From Clostridiales bacterium (GTDB taxonomy: Bacteria; Bacillota; Clostridia; Lachnospirales; Lachnospiraceae), in NCBI GenBank assembly GCA_018366495.1, contig JAGZHZ010000014.1:1-64000 (forward strand): 64,000 nt of DNA, in the 5' to 3' direction. How positions within the stretch are numbered: position 1 is the first letter of the stretch; the number at the start of each line of letters is the position of its first letter. Shown in pieces: positions 19,901-27,909 of this stretch. The notes under the pieces were generated by a model. The model saw nothing but the letters and a program-made list of their open reading frames with translations, had not been told where the DNA came from and did no database searches. Position numbers and translations under genes: made by a program.

Positions 19901-22900
19901 TCCGCCACATAATACTCTTTCTCTGAATTTAACTGCTCAAAAGTTATATTTCCATCCTTATTTGTCTTCTGACTGCCCACATAGAAAGCCGTACCATTTT
20001 CAGTCACTTCATATAAAGCAAGTTCTACATCTTCCAGCGGAACCTCACCTTTATTTTGTGATTCGTCTGCTTTGGCTCCCCATAGTTTATCCTGTCCAAT
20101 CTTGAATACTTCCAGAGATAATTCTGGTTTATTGTAGACATCAATTGTTGGAATCACTGCTTTTTTTACACTTCCATCGCTGTTCAGAAGCGCATCGTAT
20201 TCCAGCTCAATACCTGTGATCGGTTTATCTAAGATTACGTATCCATCTGGTGCTTTCGTCTCTGTGATAGTATATTTGATCTTATCTCCATTCTTATCTA
20301 CAACCTTCAGATTTTCAAGTACTCCCGTTCCTGAACCTCCGATCACCAGCTTCTCCTTCAAAGTTACCGTTTTTCCATTCTCGTCGACATAGCTGACAGC
20401 AAATTCTGATCCTACCAGATTTTCTCCCGTCTCGCTGTCCTTTTTTCTGACTTTGAGCGTGCCATGATTTACAAGATCTGTAAAACGTTCTGTTTTCGGC
20501 TGATTGACTGTTCCGTCTTCATTAACTCGATCTTTTACCGTATACGGTCCAAAGTACACTTCTCCGTCAATAACCTCCGTGCCCTTTACGCCATCATACA
20601 GTTCCGCTTTCGGAAGCATCAGTCCTGTCTCTGTATCAATTGCCGTTTCTTTGATATAGTACGTTCCCGCTTCCACTGTTTTATAAAAATATTTGTTTAC
20701 AGCAAAAGTATCTTCATATTCTTTCTTCAGATTTGATTTCTGAACCGGTTCCCCTTCATTTCCTGTAAATCTGTAGATCTCGATTGTAACTTTTATCTTA
20801 TCGCTCAGAGCGTCTGCAAGACCTTCCGGTGTCGCCACCTGTTTCTTTAAGATTAATTCAGGAAGTTTATAATTTTCAAACCGAAATGTCAGCGTCTTGA
20901 TCTGAATCTGAGATATTTCCGGAATGATAATTTCCTGATAATTTGTGCCATATCGCTTCTTGTCTTCCTCTGAAAGCTGTCTGTTTATATACTCTTGATA
21001 TCCATCTGGAGGATTCGATTCTACAATATGATATTTTCCAGGGGCAAGCTCGATTCCAGGCAGCTTTTCCCCTTTATTTACGCTGATTAAAGGATGATCG
21101 TTCACAGCTTTTCCTCTTGTGCCATCTTCCCCTATCGGATAAATGTCAAAAGAAGCTCCTGCTTTTCTTACCTTTTGATCAGCATCTAATTTTTCAATTA
21201 AAATTTTTCTTTTCAGACTAAAATTGACGATCGTTTTCTCGATGATCTGTTCTCCGCTCAGATAGAAAGGTCCAAATACTGTCTTTTCTTCTCCGCCGAT
21301 CATTTCTGTTTTTATTGGAAGTGCTCCGCTTACCGTACCTGGCTTTGTGTCTTTTGTCTCTTCTTCCAAAATATAATACTCTAAAGCAATTCCATCTTCT
21401 GACACAAATGGAATGTCAGAGATCACATCCGTCTGACCATCTTTGCCTGTTATGACACGGTCACCGTATGCCTGCAATTCTTCTCCGCTATCTTTTACTC
21501 TGCGATATAGCTGTAAGACTACATCTTTTTGCGCAGCTCCTGAAACAGCTTCTGAAGAAATTTTCTTTTTCTCAATCTTTAAAGAAGCTTTTTGTTCATT
21601 GTACATCTGAACGACCGTCTTTTTATTTGCGCTCAGAGTTACCGCTTCGCTGGCACGGTTTTTATCATTATATCCTTCTGGATAATATCCTTTTGGATAT
21701 ACAGTCTCAACAAAACGATATTCATACCATCTTCCATCATCTGTTTGAATTGGAAGATCTGCAAATTCTTTTGCCGTATTGGATTCAAGAACATCCAGTA
21801 CAAATTCATTCCCAACATTATTCCAATGTTCTTCTCCCTGCACTCTCTGCTGGAGACGAAATTTCATGCTTCCTCTGTCCGATTCCGGCACACGTCTGCT
21901 TGTCACATTTCCCTTATTATCTACGGTATGTATAAATTTTTCCAGACGTAATCGTCCGTTTGTCCCTTTGTTTAAAAAAGTGTTTTCTGCAATCCATCCC
22001 GTATCTTCCTGTTTCGGGATTGTTGTTCTCTGTCCTTCTATAATTTCTACTTCATACCATTGAGGATCTGTTTTATATCCTTCCGGGGCGCTGATTTCTT
22101 TCAGATAATAAATACCTGCCGGAGCGGTAAATAGAACGTCTCCCTTTTTCAGTTTGTCTTCTTCGTTTCCTTCCTGATCTGTCGTTCTGGAATATGCCGT
22201 GTACAGCGGCTGTTCATCATTTTTGTTCATATAAAGACCAAACAATGCACCGCCCAGGGCAACATTTCCGTTTTCTGTCTCTCCCAGTTTTGAAAATTTT
22301 AAACTTCCTGACCCTGAAATCTGATTGACAAACTTTCCGCTTTCTTCTTTCCCTTCCGTAATTGTGACATCAAACTCTGCTGTTTTTTCTGATGTTCCCG
22401 CTGGACATCTTGTCTCTTTCACATGGTATACTCCAGGTTCCAATGCCACTTTCACAATTCCGTCAGCCGATGTTACAGCCATGTCTGCCGGATCACTGCT
22501 GTCTTTGAACGGATTGATCACCAAATATTTATCATCCGCTCTGTGATAAATACCATTCTCATCCGGAACAGCAGTATAGATCACAGCCGGTTTTCCATTT
22601 TGCTCCGGATCATCTGATACCTTTGTAATCTCAAACTGTACATATCCTGAAAAGGTTTTTCTAAACTGCTCTGCACTCATTCCATGTACAGGTTTTTCTC
22701 CTGGATCATAATACTTAAATGTTGCATGGTCATCCGGATTGATAATCCATTTTGATAAGGATAAAATTCCCGGCTGTTTTCTCATCTCAAATGTAACCGA
22801 TGCCGTATCCGAATCTTTCCTTATCTCTGTCTCTGTCTTTAATATATATTGCAGCTCTGCCTTATTTGTCTGAGAATAAATTACAGCTGGCTCAGAAAAA

Positions 22901-24450
22901 TGCCGCTCCATCTCGCTGTATGGATAATAAATTCTGACATAGTATGCGCTGTATACAGGCGCATCTTTTACCCGTGTCAGATCCTCTTTATTATAAGCCG
23001 TAATGTCTAATATCTGCATCGCCGGATCATATGTATAGTCCGTTCCCTCCAGCAGAAGCTGACCTTCTTTTGTTCCTCCCCAGTACACCTCAACTTTTGT
23101 GGGATCTACTAAATCATACCCACTGTTGTCTGGCATAAAGTCAGGAATTTCATCTATAATATGGAAGCTTTCAAAATTTAATGTTCCATATTGATCATAC
23201 TTTTCTGGATCTGATGCAATCTCATCATTTTGCCCCAGCTTTCCTGCTTCTATTTTATAATTTATAATGACATAATCCTCTTCTTTATCCCACTCCCAAG
23301 ATATATCGGATGATCTCTCCAGTTTTTTTCTAATATTCCATTTATTTGATGCTATGGAAGTTATTTTGACCGAGGCATCTGCTTTCACTGCTATATCTTC
23401 ATACTGCATGACCGGTGTCTCATAAGAGAGATCCTGAATTTCGCATCGCCCTGTCACATAAATCTGTTCCTGATTGATCAAAAATTCTGTTCCATCCGCC
23501 AGTGTTCCATTGTTGTCCAACCTTAAGGCTGCGCCTGTCTTCTCTTCGTTTCGAGAATTTCCAATTGTCACATCTCCGACACTCCACTCATACCATTCAT
23601 ACTGTGTGACTTGATCGGCGCTGCCATTGATTGATCCTCTTCCTGCATACTTCAGCCATGTGCTGATATTCGGATCATCAATATTTGCAATGCTTGTTCC
23701 AAGCGGCAGAGCAATATAAACTTTTACATCTAAAATTCTTTTGATTGGAATTTGCGTGATATCCGTTCCGAAACTGAAATTCGGGAAGGCATTCATTTCA
23801 TACCGCAATGTTAAAATTGTACTGTCACCTGTAGGCACTGCATCTCTTTCTACTGCCGCAGAAACTCTGACATAATTTTTCAGATTAATTTCATTTTTGA
23901 CATACTGATCAATATATTCCTGTAATGTCATTTTTATTTCTGTCTGTGCCTCTGTCTCTGCCTGTACCTCTGGCTCCGTCTGTACTTCCGTCTCCGTCTG
24001 TACTTCCGTCTCTGTCTGTGCTTCCGTCTCTGTCTGTGCTTCCGTCTCTGTCTGCACTTCTGTCTCTGTCTGTGCTTCTGTCTCTGTCTGCACTTCTGTC
24101 TCTGTCTGCACTTCTGTCTCTGTCTGTGCTTCTGTCTCCGTCTGTGCTTCTGTCTCTGTCTGTGCTTCCGTCTCTGTCTGTGCTTCTGTCTCTGTCTGTA
24201 CCTCTGTTTCTGTCTGTACCTCTGTTTCTGTTTGTGTCTGTATTTCTGTCTGTGTGTCTGTTTCGGTCCATACCTCAGAAGACGTCTGTGTTTCAGACTG
24301 TAGTCCTTTGTTCCGCGTTTCATACGCTCCTTCTGCTGCTGTTAAATTGGATGGCAGTATTGTGAACATCAGCGCCACGGTAAGCACTGCTGCAAGTATT
24401 CTTTGCCATATTTTATATTGGCTGCCATCTGGTTTTTTCCCTGCCTTCAT
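10903..24450 (-). CDS. Giant Cna_B/SpaA-repeat surface adhesin, frameshifted before its anchor
   Basis: A 4515-residue open frame; joined to the downstream piece it would be 4974 residues. ATG 24450 has AAGGAGG 7 bases upstream. A signal peptide (WQRILAAVLTVALMFTILPSNLTAAEG) is followed by a Gln/Thr/Glu repeat linker (about residues 55-175), then an adhesive head (about 180-560). Most of the rest is some 25-30 Cna_B/prealbumin-like domains, seen from recurring GAEFTL...GTYYLKE/TETKAP.GY segments. Near residue 3100 there is a DUF11-like stretch (IGETITYRIVVSNES) and near 3520 an SdrD_B-like motif (GHVWIDEDLDGTQN). Such domains often form internal isopeptide bonds. The last 24 residues are out of frame. 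Likely role: long wall-attached fibre contacting host or mucus ligands; the ligand is unknown. Confidence 0.9.
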   Translation of the reverse strand: MKAGKKPDGSQYKIWQRILAAVLTVALMFTILPSNLTAAEGAYETRNKGLQSETQTSSEVWTETDTQTEIQTQTETEVQTETEVQTETEAQTETEAQTETEAQTETEAQTETEVQTETEVQTETEAQTETEVQTETEAQTETEAQTETEVQTETEVQTEPEVQAETEAQTEIKMTLQEYIDQYVKNEINLKNYVRVSAAVERDAVPTGDSTILTLRYEMNAFPNFSFGTDITQIPIKRILDVKVYIALPLGTSIANIDDPNISTWLKYAGRGSINGSADQVTQYEWYEWSVGDVTIGNSRNEEKTGAALRLDNNGTLADGTEFLINQEQIYVTGRCEIQDLSYETPVMQYEDIAVKADASVKITSIASNKWNIRKKLERSSDISWEWDKEEDYVIINYKIEAGKLGQNDEIASDPEKYDQYGTLNFESFHIIDEIPDFMPDNSGYDLVDPTKVEVYWGGTKEGQLLLEGTDYTYDPAMQILDITAYNKEDLTRVKDAPVYSAYYVRIYYPYSEMERHFSEPAVIYSQTNKAELQYILKTETEIRKDSDTASVTFEMRKQPGILSLSKWIINPDDHATFKYYDPGEKPVHGMSAEQFRKTFSGYVQFEITKVSDDPEQNGKPAVIYTAVPDENGIYHRADDKYLVINPFKDSSDPADMAVTSADGIVKVALEPGVYHVKETRCPAGTSEKTAEFDVTITEGKEESGKFVNQISGSGSLKFSKLGETENGNVALGGALFGLYMNKNDEQPLYTAYSRTTDQEGNEEDKLKKGDVLFTAPAGIYYLKEISAPEGYKTDPQWYEVEIIEGQRTTIPKQEDTGWIAENTFLNKGTNGRLRLEKFIHTVDNKGNVTSRRVPESDRGSMKFRLQQRVQGEEHWNNVGNEFVLDVLESNTAKEFADLPIQTDDGRWYEYRFVETVYPKGYYPEGYNDKNRASEAVTLSANKKTVVQMYNEQKASLKIEKKKISSEAVSGAAQKDVVLQLYRRVKDSGEELQAYGDRVITGKDGQTDVISDIPFVSEDGIALEYYILEEETKDTKPGTVSGALPIKTEMIGGEEKTVFGPFYLSGEQIIEKTIVNFSLKRKILIEKLDADQKVRKAGASFDIYPIGEDGTRGKAVNDHPLISVNKGEKLPGIELAPGKYHIVESNPPDGYQEYINRQLSEEDKKRYGTNYQEIIIPEISQIQIKTLTFRFENYKLPELILKKQVATPEGLADALSDKIKVTIEIYRFTGNEGEPVQKSNLKKEYEDTFAVNKYFYKTVEAGTYYIKETAIDTETGLMLPKAELYDGVKGTEVIDGEVYFGPYTVKDRVNEDGTVNQPKTERFTDLVNHGTLKVRKKDSETGENLVGSEFAVSYVDENGKTVTLKEKLVIGGSGTGVLENLKVVDKNGDKIKYTITETKAPDGYVILDKPITGIELEYDALLNSDGSVKKAVIPTIDVYNKPELSLEVFKIGQDKLWGAKADESQNKGEVPLEDVELALYEVTENGTAFYVGSQKTNKDGNITFEQLNSEKEYYVAEVSSNPKYPELPDNKKLLNPAPASISVSEFENYNTLHIRFSEKENAEPGKKVIELSADLNGMKVEAEKILRKGNSFIVDEPLVNTRVNVQFEIIKWGIQGTEQKRMDHTYFTGFNLGDDLSKIHTGDDGVLIQGTNGKVIPKTKTIMGTYMTDTTEDGVAGHVFSNFVRYGNIYLFKEAYVPVGWKILPSYENGILLVPDEGVTENEISQLMDTLQTNQVIRYKKETITPVEFYNVKVGQDSEDKYRDFAMIQIELEKVLERVNGDREPLDGVTFELYLMDVSKEEAAPVVSLTSMTTGMAPEGEPGKALSAGINLNYYYRWLKAKGYEFKDTYSEENWDNILTEKNTFVYADQYPEYTKYPYMKYQERTETCEGVMVRHTQAWKFYNDEQGKDLQCTVEFYTYEVTIGAEETDKPENVEKLNSILLIDVKTKVLSATEYSMIDRTYTGDNAVVNKEIQRGDLIIWKYGYTRHDGLNYDAADHADKNIDEWLHEQLEGDAKYAMGGVQVKLERQTPSGNWETVKWGNEEYGTTAQNGRLEYSGLEPGKYRITEVNIGHWTSEYENAHDTGYEYEFEIFASGKEIHLYNPKKPQLMVRKFDRSLIRNNQALKDTLFTIKGGDLDLSVRAGDFYNAQAELVPIEIEADTLYTITEVQEANGYTKEYSVSQKNAIAKFDGQDWPENNRIYVDFLNDMTGRLVITKKESQTGKALEGAKFVLSRIGFEDHEFEETPVDGNFYFADADKRMLKTSLTPPETTDPRWTVERELFSEANGRAVFENLEPGWYKITEEKAPENYVKSEEEIVVKIAGSLDQPIEREGRITVPTIAKEFTNEPYGKLTIQKTYVYGYELGSDPLPTAVFEIYKNKSDQIPAYQIEIQGQGSGSVRLPAGKYFVRERKIHGWEISKWDEWELKPEPFDSDGFFEVEIREGENKGVFVSAENSSLKSKMILIKLPEGTKEEQKGLQGAEFTVTYKDPHTGKEVAVNNGAQSRFVTDEHGLLCVDFIFTEELLTEEVRRDGLEFTFTEVKAPESYALDKTPHTVMLKPNQNIKYSLSEGADENQQALVFYNKRGLRLEVHKRNNVLGKDEDASMPGITFNLYEINKQTKEAVLLATQVTDEKSRAVFDNIEKKDSALYQYALGEVMTEQDQKFYVGLEEVYLYDEKTHNVTGTSFEKSTVVVNGAETEVFLIPDNIEMGAYHIHAYNRPKTKLYINKGDAQNTAEAASAKFSIYRVDAQGAVPGKNESPLELYYTNTSEDKLYTKKGTVLETGTAKRADGSRIVTTLSVMLEPGWYYIKEVETEEPYFLNGQDERLKTEDWVWITGEEEEIVSVTFLNRKDTPEVSIKKEPLGEKKQEANLLLKEHEVSFQIGGSSENGKAAPFELSNFLPLTSFIVRDTGAEIFTDRNGIEDTKLEPGAYTITEIQLGKASYSEHIKDYDGMSVQAKVTVELWDGKRTEIGTYDVSSLDKGAVHSIPVSIDGVKGFEVEYFDSQLQAVPLPNGNDIQRSLGSDVVIEPITVKMKLKRQKEGPDAIPAKLVRNYSEVSVKYLCPTQERDVYEERALETQEAVAEIELDPKFNLPEIALDLQILDSDRHPVTTVTIGETITYRIVVSNESKEELNFENPIISNKLSKHIEMMKRDGEAERFIITYPSEDWSRDEGKKVIAEGPDGQYLNLWLKGNLKPGEEIVIEFDAKVLPTVVETDNLEILDFAYVTSLAEGVQWQGNPYGMAFTPIGGGALESFPNVDAALEFSEEKGYIHEDEVVRAVGSNHVVRSKSINGNAEESYSDPEAYLSEGQNAMVLADGTGEIRYKLTLINNSEIEQKKVRIADVLPAEGDVRLGDGTPRHSVWTPYFKEIVSVTLYDAQIEEKDGETVVTGIQEKDAAYTLYSKTGKITGTEASSIPLELSDRDTITGNWISGADKNASVIALDFDKSVVLGQYDRIEVVYKMGVNEYSSEEMAELAGRLTTNDFMTFTWVGNSQMVIDQNSSSVSALLEGEKVGVGGHVWIDEDLDGTQNEKNANMGGNNGIAENTEVPAVDVVLNIYYGNELIDSHSMTTTPGTNEFKFGNLSYSVPSGTTDLYYSDGRLNPNGLTGNKINYQIVITPPAGYALTDAFQPDGKITPSRDPRQFDLFEKETKDCNFISEDGSYVSERFYLWPTDESSWDMTKDIGLVRLKDLTIKKEAEGNGQIPLENAQFILYGPFEPGSEITEQDLTAANEAGNVQTDIQGLAQISSLNYYKDYVLVEESAPEGYDKETAKADGMELTSFGTKKGWKIPAKTEASLLLKIVNQLETGKIRIKKISSKNGNALSGAKFTLAYTESDPARKMKWQKYGEDLVQNKEQHKAMGIENVSFADGKLAFTITGKNGDGTAVMEGVPLGGYQLTETEAPLYYMLPENPVFEFTLQKNGGNVAQIQMNIENTPEISMTIEKQADEMVTPSDRTFQFKLSFRKEGDTAYTAYNGDYWIEGKNTAETTANGVIQMEAGQKAVIRNIDPGTEYEVEEINDSRENYDPEIMGGTKDPQNPYKVAGKAEKENVVLKFNNKLKTGEFKITKVLEGIPEGNEKPEFEMVFTFTKDGAKIFDSVLQPDAPWKLKVTVENNTGHEQREAYLDQTDGRYHLTLKPSETASIKGIYYGTKVDAQELARDDGYDYDKTNYSGTIAHDLPIFHVTFHNAVRGSLEVIKRDQTNPDRTLPDAEFILQRVSDLNGTPDENSGKYVAVAMTEDGVYKTVGYSDGQDSNNVMVTSKAEGSIRITDIQLGKYKLIETKAPQDYEMPENPVTDVEILAHDGTGPVTRNIENIPKTGELSFRKTLKDGKPQTDENDLFEFRFRLEGRHGNGKQAVIKEMETADGIKVTRIAGDGTSEQITAVFDEQKEEFSVNLKAEETIKISGIYYGTAYTVYEIEDLKTGYICNTPEQSGIIDESSAAVEIVIENIAPGELKIIKADEDEEDIRIEGAKFVLRQGDKYVRLQKRRDICSMDSQISTYRKKRFL
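23934..24290 (-). repeat. In-frame 18-base repeat tract encoding QTETEA/QTETEV
   Basis: About twenty near-identical 18-base units on the minus strand code for alternating QTETEA and QTETEV (with a few QTEIQT and QTEPEV variants) just after the signal peptide of the giant surface protein. Because the unit is a multiple of three, copy-number change would alter stalk length without breaking the frame. Long open frames on the opposite strand here are products of the repeat and not genes. Confidence 0.85.
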
Positions 24451-24517
24451 ATGTTTACCTCCTTCTGTGTATTTTATTTTTAACTGTTACTTTTAACTCA
24501 ATCTCCCTCTTCTGCTT

Positions 24518-25297
24518 CTATCGCTTTCCTCCTCTTCTCTGTCTGCTGACTTCATACATTAAAACTCCTGCTGCCATAGCTGCATTTAATGATTCCACCT
24601 TCCCTTCCATTGGAATTTTTACATAACAATCTGCTTTGGATGCAAGTTCATCTGTCAGTCCATTTCCTTCATTTCCAATTAAAAATGCAGTCCCTTTGCA
24701 GTAGTTTTCATTGTCATAATTATTTTTTCCTTTCAAATGTGCGGCAAAGACATGGATTCCCCTTTTTTTCAGTTCCTCCACCGTCTCTTGTGCCGAATCC
24801 ACATATAGAAATGGCATTCTGTAGATTGATCCCATTGTAGAGCGAATCACCTTGGGATTATAAAGATCTACGCAGTCTTTACTCAAAAAAATCCCATCGA
24901 CTCCAGCTCCTTCTGCCGTTCTGAAAATAGTTCCCATATTTCCAGGATCTTGAAGATTTTCCAAAACCAGGAAAAAAGGATTTTCTCTTTTCCAGAACGC
25001 TTCCATCTTATAGTGATACTGTTTTACAATGCTTAAAACTCCCTGTGGCGTCATAGTATCTGATGCGCTCTGAAACACACGGTCTTCCACAATCTCAACC
25101 TCTTTGTCAGAAAACATTCCTTTTTCTTTTTTATAAAAGCTTTCCGAAACATATGTTTTTACAATCTTTTCCTTCGGCGCTTCCTGATACATCCGAATTC
25201 CCTCTACGAGAAAAACGTCCTGTTCTTTTCTGGCTTTTCCTTTTTTTTCCAGCCGTATGATATTTTTAATCTGCTGGTTTGATATACTGGTAATCAT
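24518..25297 (-). CDS. SpoU/TrmH-family RNA 2'-O-methyltransferase
   Basis: A 259-residue SAM-dependent methyltransferase of the SPOUT superfamily that methylates a ribose 2'-hydroxyl in rRNA or tRNA. The N-terminal domain (ISNQQIKNIIRLEKKGKAR ... FLVEGIRMYQEA) is the substrate-binding fold. The catalytic domain has motif 1 (LQDPGNMGTIFRTAEGAG), motif 2 (IGNEGNGL) and motif 3 (IPMEGKVESLNAAMAAGVLMYE), which form the trefoil-knot SAM site. The exact target base cannot be read from sequence; RlmB and TrmH-like enzymes are both possible. It lies 67 bases before the giant surface protein and may be transcribed with it. Confidence 0.9.
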   Translation of the reverse strand: MITSISNQQIKNIIRLEKKGKARKEQDVFLVEGIRMYQEAPKEKIVKTYVSESFYKKEKGMFSDKEVEIVEDRVFQSASDTMTPQGVLSIVKQYHYKMEAFWKRENPFFLVLENLQDPGNMGTIFRTAEGAGVDGIFLSKDCVDLYNPKVIRSTMGSIYRMPFLYVDSAQETVEELKKRGIHVFAAHLKGKNNYDNENYCKGTAFLIGNEGNGLTDELASKADCYVKIPMEGKVESLNAAMAAGVLMYEVSRQRRGGKR

Positions 25298-25383
25298 ATT
25301 CTTTCCTTTCTCTCTATTCTATTTTTTTCCGAACAGATCTCATGATTCTTTTCCATTATTTTTATATGTTTTTATTTTCATAT

Positions 25384-25430
25384 AAAAAGCGCCCCTTTTC
25401 CTTTATTTTACCAAAAAAGGGGCGCTTTCA
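25384..25430 (-). terminator. Strong terminator after pfkA
   Basis: Perfect 14-base stem AAAGCGCCCCTTTT/AAAAGGGGCGCTTT (25386-25399 with 25415-25428), a 15-base loop, and TTTTT on the minus strand. It is about 95 bases after the pfkA stop. Confidence 0.88.
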
Positions 25431-25521
25431 CAATTATTTCCGTATCTATTTATCCTGAGTAAATTTCTGTCAAATCTTATCGGTCACTCTCATCCCATCT
25501 TTATTTCTAATACGTTGCTGA

Positions 25522-26496
25522 TTAGATGGATAATGCTTTGCTTACTCTGTACCAGTATTCTGGAATGCTCTTCTGCATAGCAAGTGCTTCATCAATATCG
25601 AAATCCTGGAAATCTCCATGGCGATATCCGACAACACGGTTTGTCTTTCCTGCGCATAACAGATCTACTGCATAGGAACCCATCATGGAAGCATATACTC
25701 TGTCTTTACATGTCGGGCTTCCTCCTCTTTGCATATGTCCCAGAATTGTCGCTCTTGTCTCCACACCTGTAGCAGCTTCCAGACGGCGTGCCATACTTGT
25801 GGAATGTCCGATTCCCTCGGCATTGATGATAATATGATGTTTTTTACCGCGTTTTCTCGTAGCAATAATGTTGCTGATCAGTTTCTGCTCATCATAGTCA
25901 TATTTTTCAGGGAGCAGAATATCTTCGGCGCCATTTGCGATACCGCACCATAAAGCGATATATCCTGCATTTCTTCCCATAACCTCAATAATACTGCAGC
26001 GTTCATGAGATGTAGATGTGTCGCGCACTTTGTCGATTGCTTCCATTGCTGTATTTACAGCTGTATCGAATCCAATCGTATATTCTGTACATGCGATGTC
26101 CAGATCAATCGTTCCAGGTACACCAACCGTATTAATACCTAAATTTGCAAGCTTCTGTGCTCCGGCAAAAGATCCGTCGCCTCCGATAACAACCAGACCA
26201 TCAATTCCATGTTTTTTGCAGACTTCTGCGCCGCGTCTCTGTCCTTCCTCTGTGCGGAATTCAGAGCAGCGTGCTGTATAAAGAACAGTACCGCCTTTTG
26301 AGATTGTATCAGATACGTCTCTTGCTGTTAAATCTCTGATTTCCTCATTTAAAAGACCGTTATATCCTTTATAGATTCCTTTTACTTTTTTTCCTTCACT
26401 GAGTGCTTTTCTGACAACTGCACGGATTGCGGCATTCATTCCTGGGGCATCTCCGCCGCTCGTCAAAACTCCTATGGTATTAATTTCCTTTGACAT
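25522..26496 (-). CDS. pfkA: ATP-dependent 6-phosphofructokinase
   Basis: Phosphorylates fructose 6-phosphate to fructose 1,6-bisphosphate, the committed step of glycolysis. 324 residues, typical of bacterial PfkA. ATP site GVLTSGGDAPGMNAA (about residues 8-22) and VIGGDGSFAGA (about 102-112). Catalytic segment PGTIDLDIACTEYTIGFDT contains the acidic pair, but the usual TIDND reads TIDLD here. EVMGRNAGYIAL and the C-terminal HMQRGGSPTCKDR follow. AGGAGG precedes the ATG. The gene is 63 bases behind dnaE, a linkage common in Clostridia, so it may share the dnaE transcript. Confidence 0.95.
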   Translation of the reverse strand: MSKEINTIGVLTSGGDAPGMNAAIRAVVRKALSEGKKVKGIYKGYNGLLNEEIRDLTARDVSDTISKGGTVLYTARCSEFRTEEGQRRGAEVCKKHGIDGLVVIGGDGSFAGAQKLANLGINTVGVPGTIDLDIACTEYTIGFDTAVNTAMEAIDKVRDTSTSHERCSIIEVMGRNAGYIALWCGIANGAEDILLPEKYDYDEQKLISNIIATRKRGKKHHIIINAEGIGHSTSMARRLEAATGVETRATILGHMQRGGSPTCKDRVYASMMGSYAVDLLCAGKTNRVVGYRHGDFQDFDIDEALAMQKSIPEYWYRVSKALSI

Positions 26497-26559
26497 GTCA
26501 TTACCTCCTGTTTTTATAGGTCCCTATACCGATATCTTTACTCTATACTCCCTAACATT

Positions 26560-27791
26560 CTAATTCATTTTTCCGACATTTTCAATACTCTTTTCTACAA
26601 CTTTTATATTCTCGCTTCCAAAAGCTTCCGCCAGTCTGCTTATCAGTGTCTCATCTGCATTTACCGACCATCCTTCCGGCAATCTTCGAATCGCCTTTGG
26701 ATCTCGAATATAAATCACAACCGGATCTTTTCCGTCAGAATCCTTCAGAAAACTGTACAACTTTGTCTCCATCTTATTAAAAGCATCCATATCTGAGAAC
26801 TGAATCCATAATTCTTTTGGTGTCTTCTCAAATGCCCATATCTTTTCACAGATCAGTTTACTTGCCCGATCCTCCTCACTGGAAACTTTTCCCTGTACAA
26901 ATACCTTTGTGTCCTCCTCAATCAGATCGGCGTATTTTGCATAATCTCTCGGAAATACAACAACTTCTACATTTCCCACAAGATCTTCCAGAGTAAAAAA
27001 TGCCATCGTCTTATTATTTTTTGTATATTTGATGGTCTTGGAGGCAATCAGTCCGCCTATAATCTCACGTTTTCCATCTATTACTTTTGAGTATCCTGTC
27101 TCTTCATCCAGCATAAAATCTGCTGTTACAGCTGAAATCCGACGTCTCCACTGCGCTTCATATTTTTCAAGCGGATGGCCGCTTACATAAATGCCCAGTA
27201 CCTCTTTTTCAAAAGCAAGAAGTTCCTCTTTCTCATATTCCTCCACATCTGGAAGCTGAATTTCGTACTCTTTCTTCTCTTCCTCACCTGCAAAGTCAAA
27301 CAGACTGAGCTGACCTGCAATCATAGTCTTCTTTTCTTTGTTTATACTGTCCATTAACCGTTCATAAACCATAAGAAGCTGCTTTCTTTTTGCTCCAAGA
27401 CTGTCGAACGCACCTGCTTTGATCAGATTCTCTATTGCTCTTTTATTTACTTCCTTGTCAGAAACTCTGTCAATAAAGTCTTTCAGGGAAGTGAAGCTTC
27501 CATTTTTTCTCCGCTCTTCTACAATCTTATCAATCACTGTTCCGCCGACACTTTTGATTGCCGACAGACCATAGCGAATTGCTTTTCCATCTACGGAGAA
27601 CGTTCTGCCTCCCTTATTGATATCAGGTGGCAGAATGGTAATTCCCATCTGACGGCATGTCAGGATATATTCTGCAACTTTTCCTGGATTTTCAATTACA
27701 GACGTCATAAGCGCAGCCATATATTCCACTGGATAATAATATTTCAACCATGCAGTCTGATAAGAGACAACCGCATATGCGGCAGCATGCG
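26560..27791 (-). CDS. dnaE: DNA polymerase III alpha subunit, exon 3 (C-terminal part)
   Basis: Third exon of dnaE, beginning after intron 2 with (S)HAAAYAVVSYQTAWLKYYYP and running to the stop at 26560. It carries the end of the fingers region, the helix-hairpin-helix DNA-binding part (GLSAIKSVGGTVIDKI ... FDSLGAKRKQLL) and the OB-fold (IGGLIASKTIKYTKNNKTMAFFTLEDL). Joining exon 1 (2014 bases), exon 2 (237) and exon 3 (1232) gives 3483 bases, which is 1160 residues in one unbroken frame, the normal size for DnaE. Unspliced RNA has its own open frame from 27849, but this starts inside the intron and is probably not used. Confidence 0.93.
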
Positions 27792-27843
27792 ATAGTGATA
27801 GGTAAGTCTTCCGTTTCTTTGTGTTTCCGACTTTTCCCCCACT

Positions 27844-27881
27844 CCACACCGTACATGCACCTTTCAGCGCATACGGCGTTC
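27844..27881 (-). ncRNA. Domain V of group II intron 2
   Basis: Hairpin GAACGCCGTATGCG...GTGCATGTACGGTGTGG on the minus strand, closed by a GAAA tetraloop. The catalytic triad reads CGC in this alignment, paired with GTG. It is the most conserved part of group II ribozymes and lies at the expected distance from the 3' splice site. Confidence 0.82.
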
Positions 27882-27909
27882 CATCGATTTTAAAATTAAA
27901 TCAATATGA

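Noticed and set aside
23934..24290. CRISPR-like periodic repeats
   Set aside because: There are no unique spacers; the repeats are directly adjacent and code for a regular Gln/Thr/Glu peptide.
23909..24365. Long plus- and minus-strand alternative frames in the repeat tract
   Set aside because: They are translations of the same 18-base repeat in other frames (Ser/Leu-rich and Arg/Gln-rich) without plausible starts.
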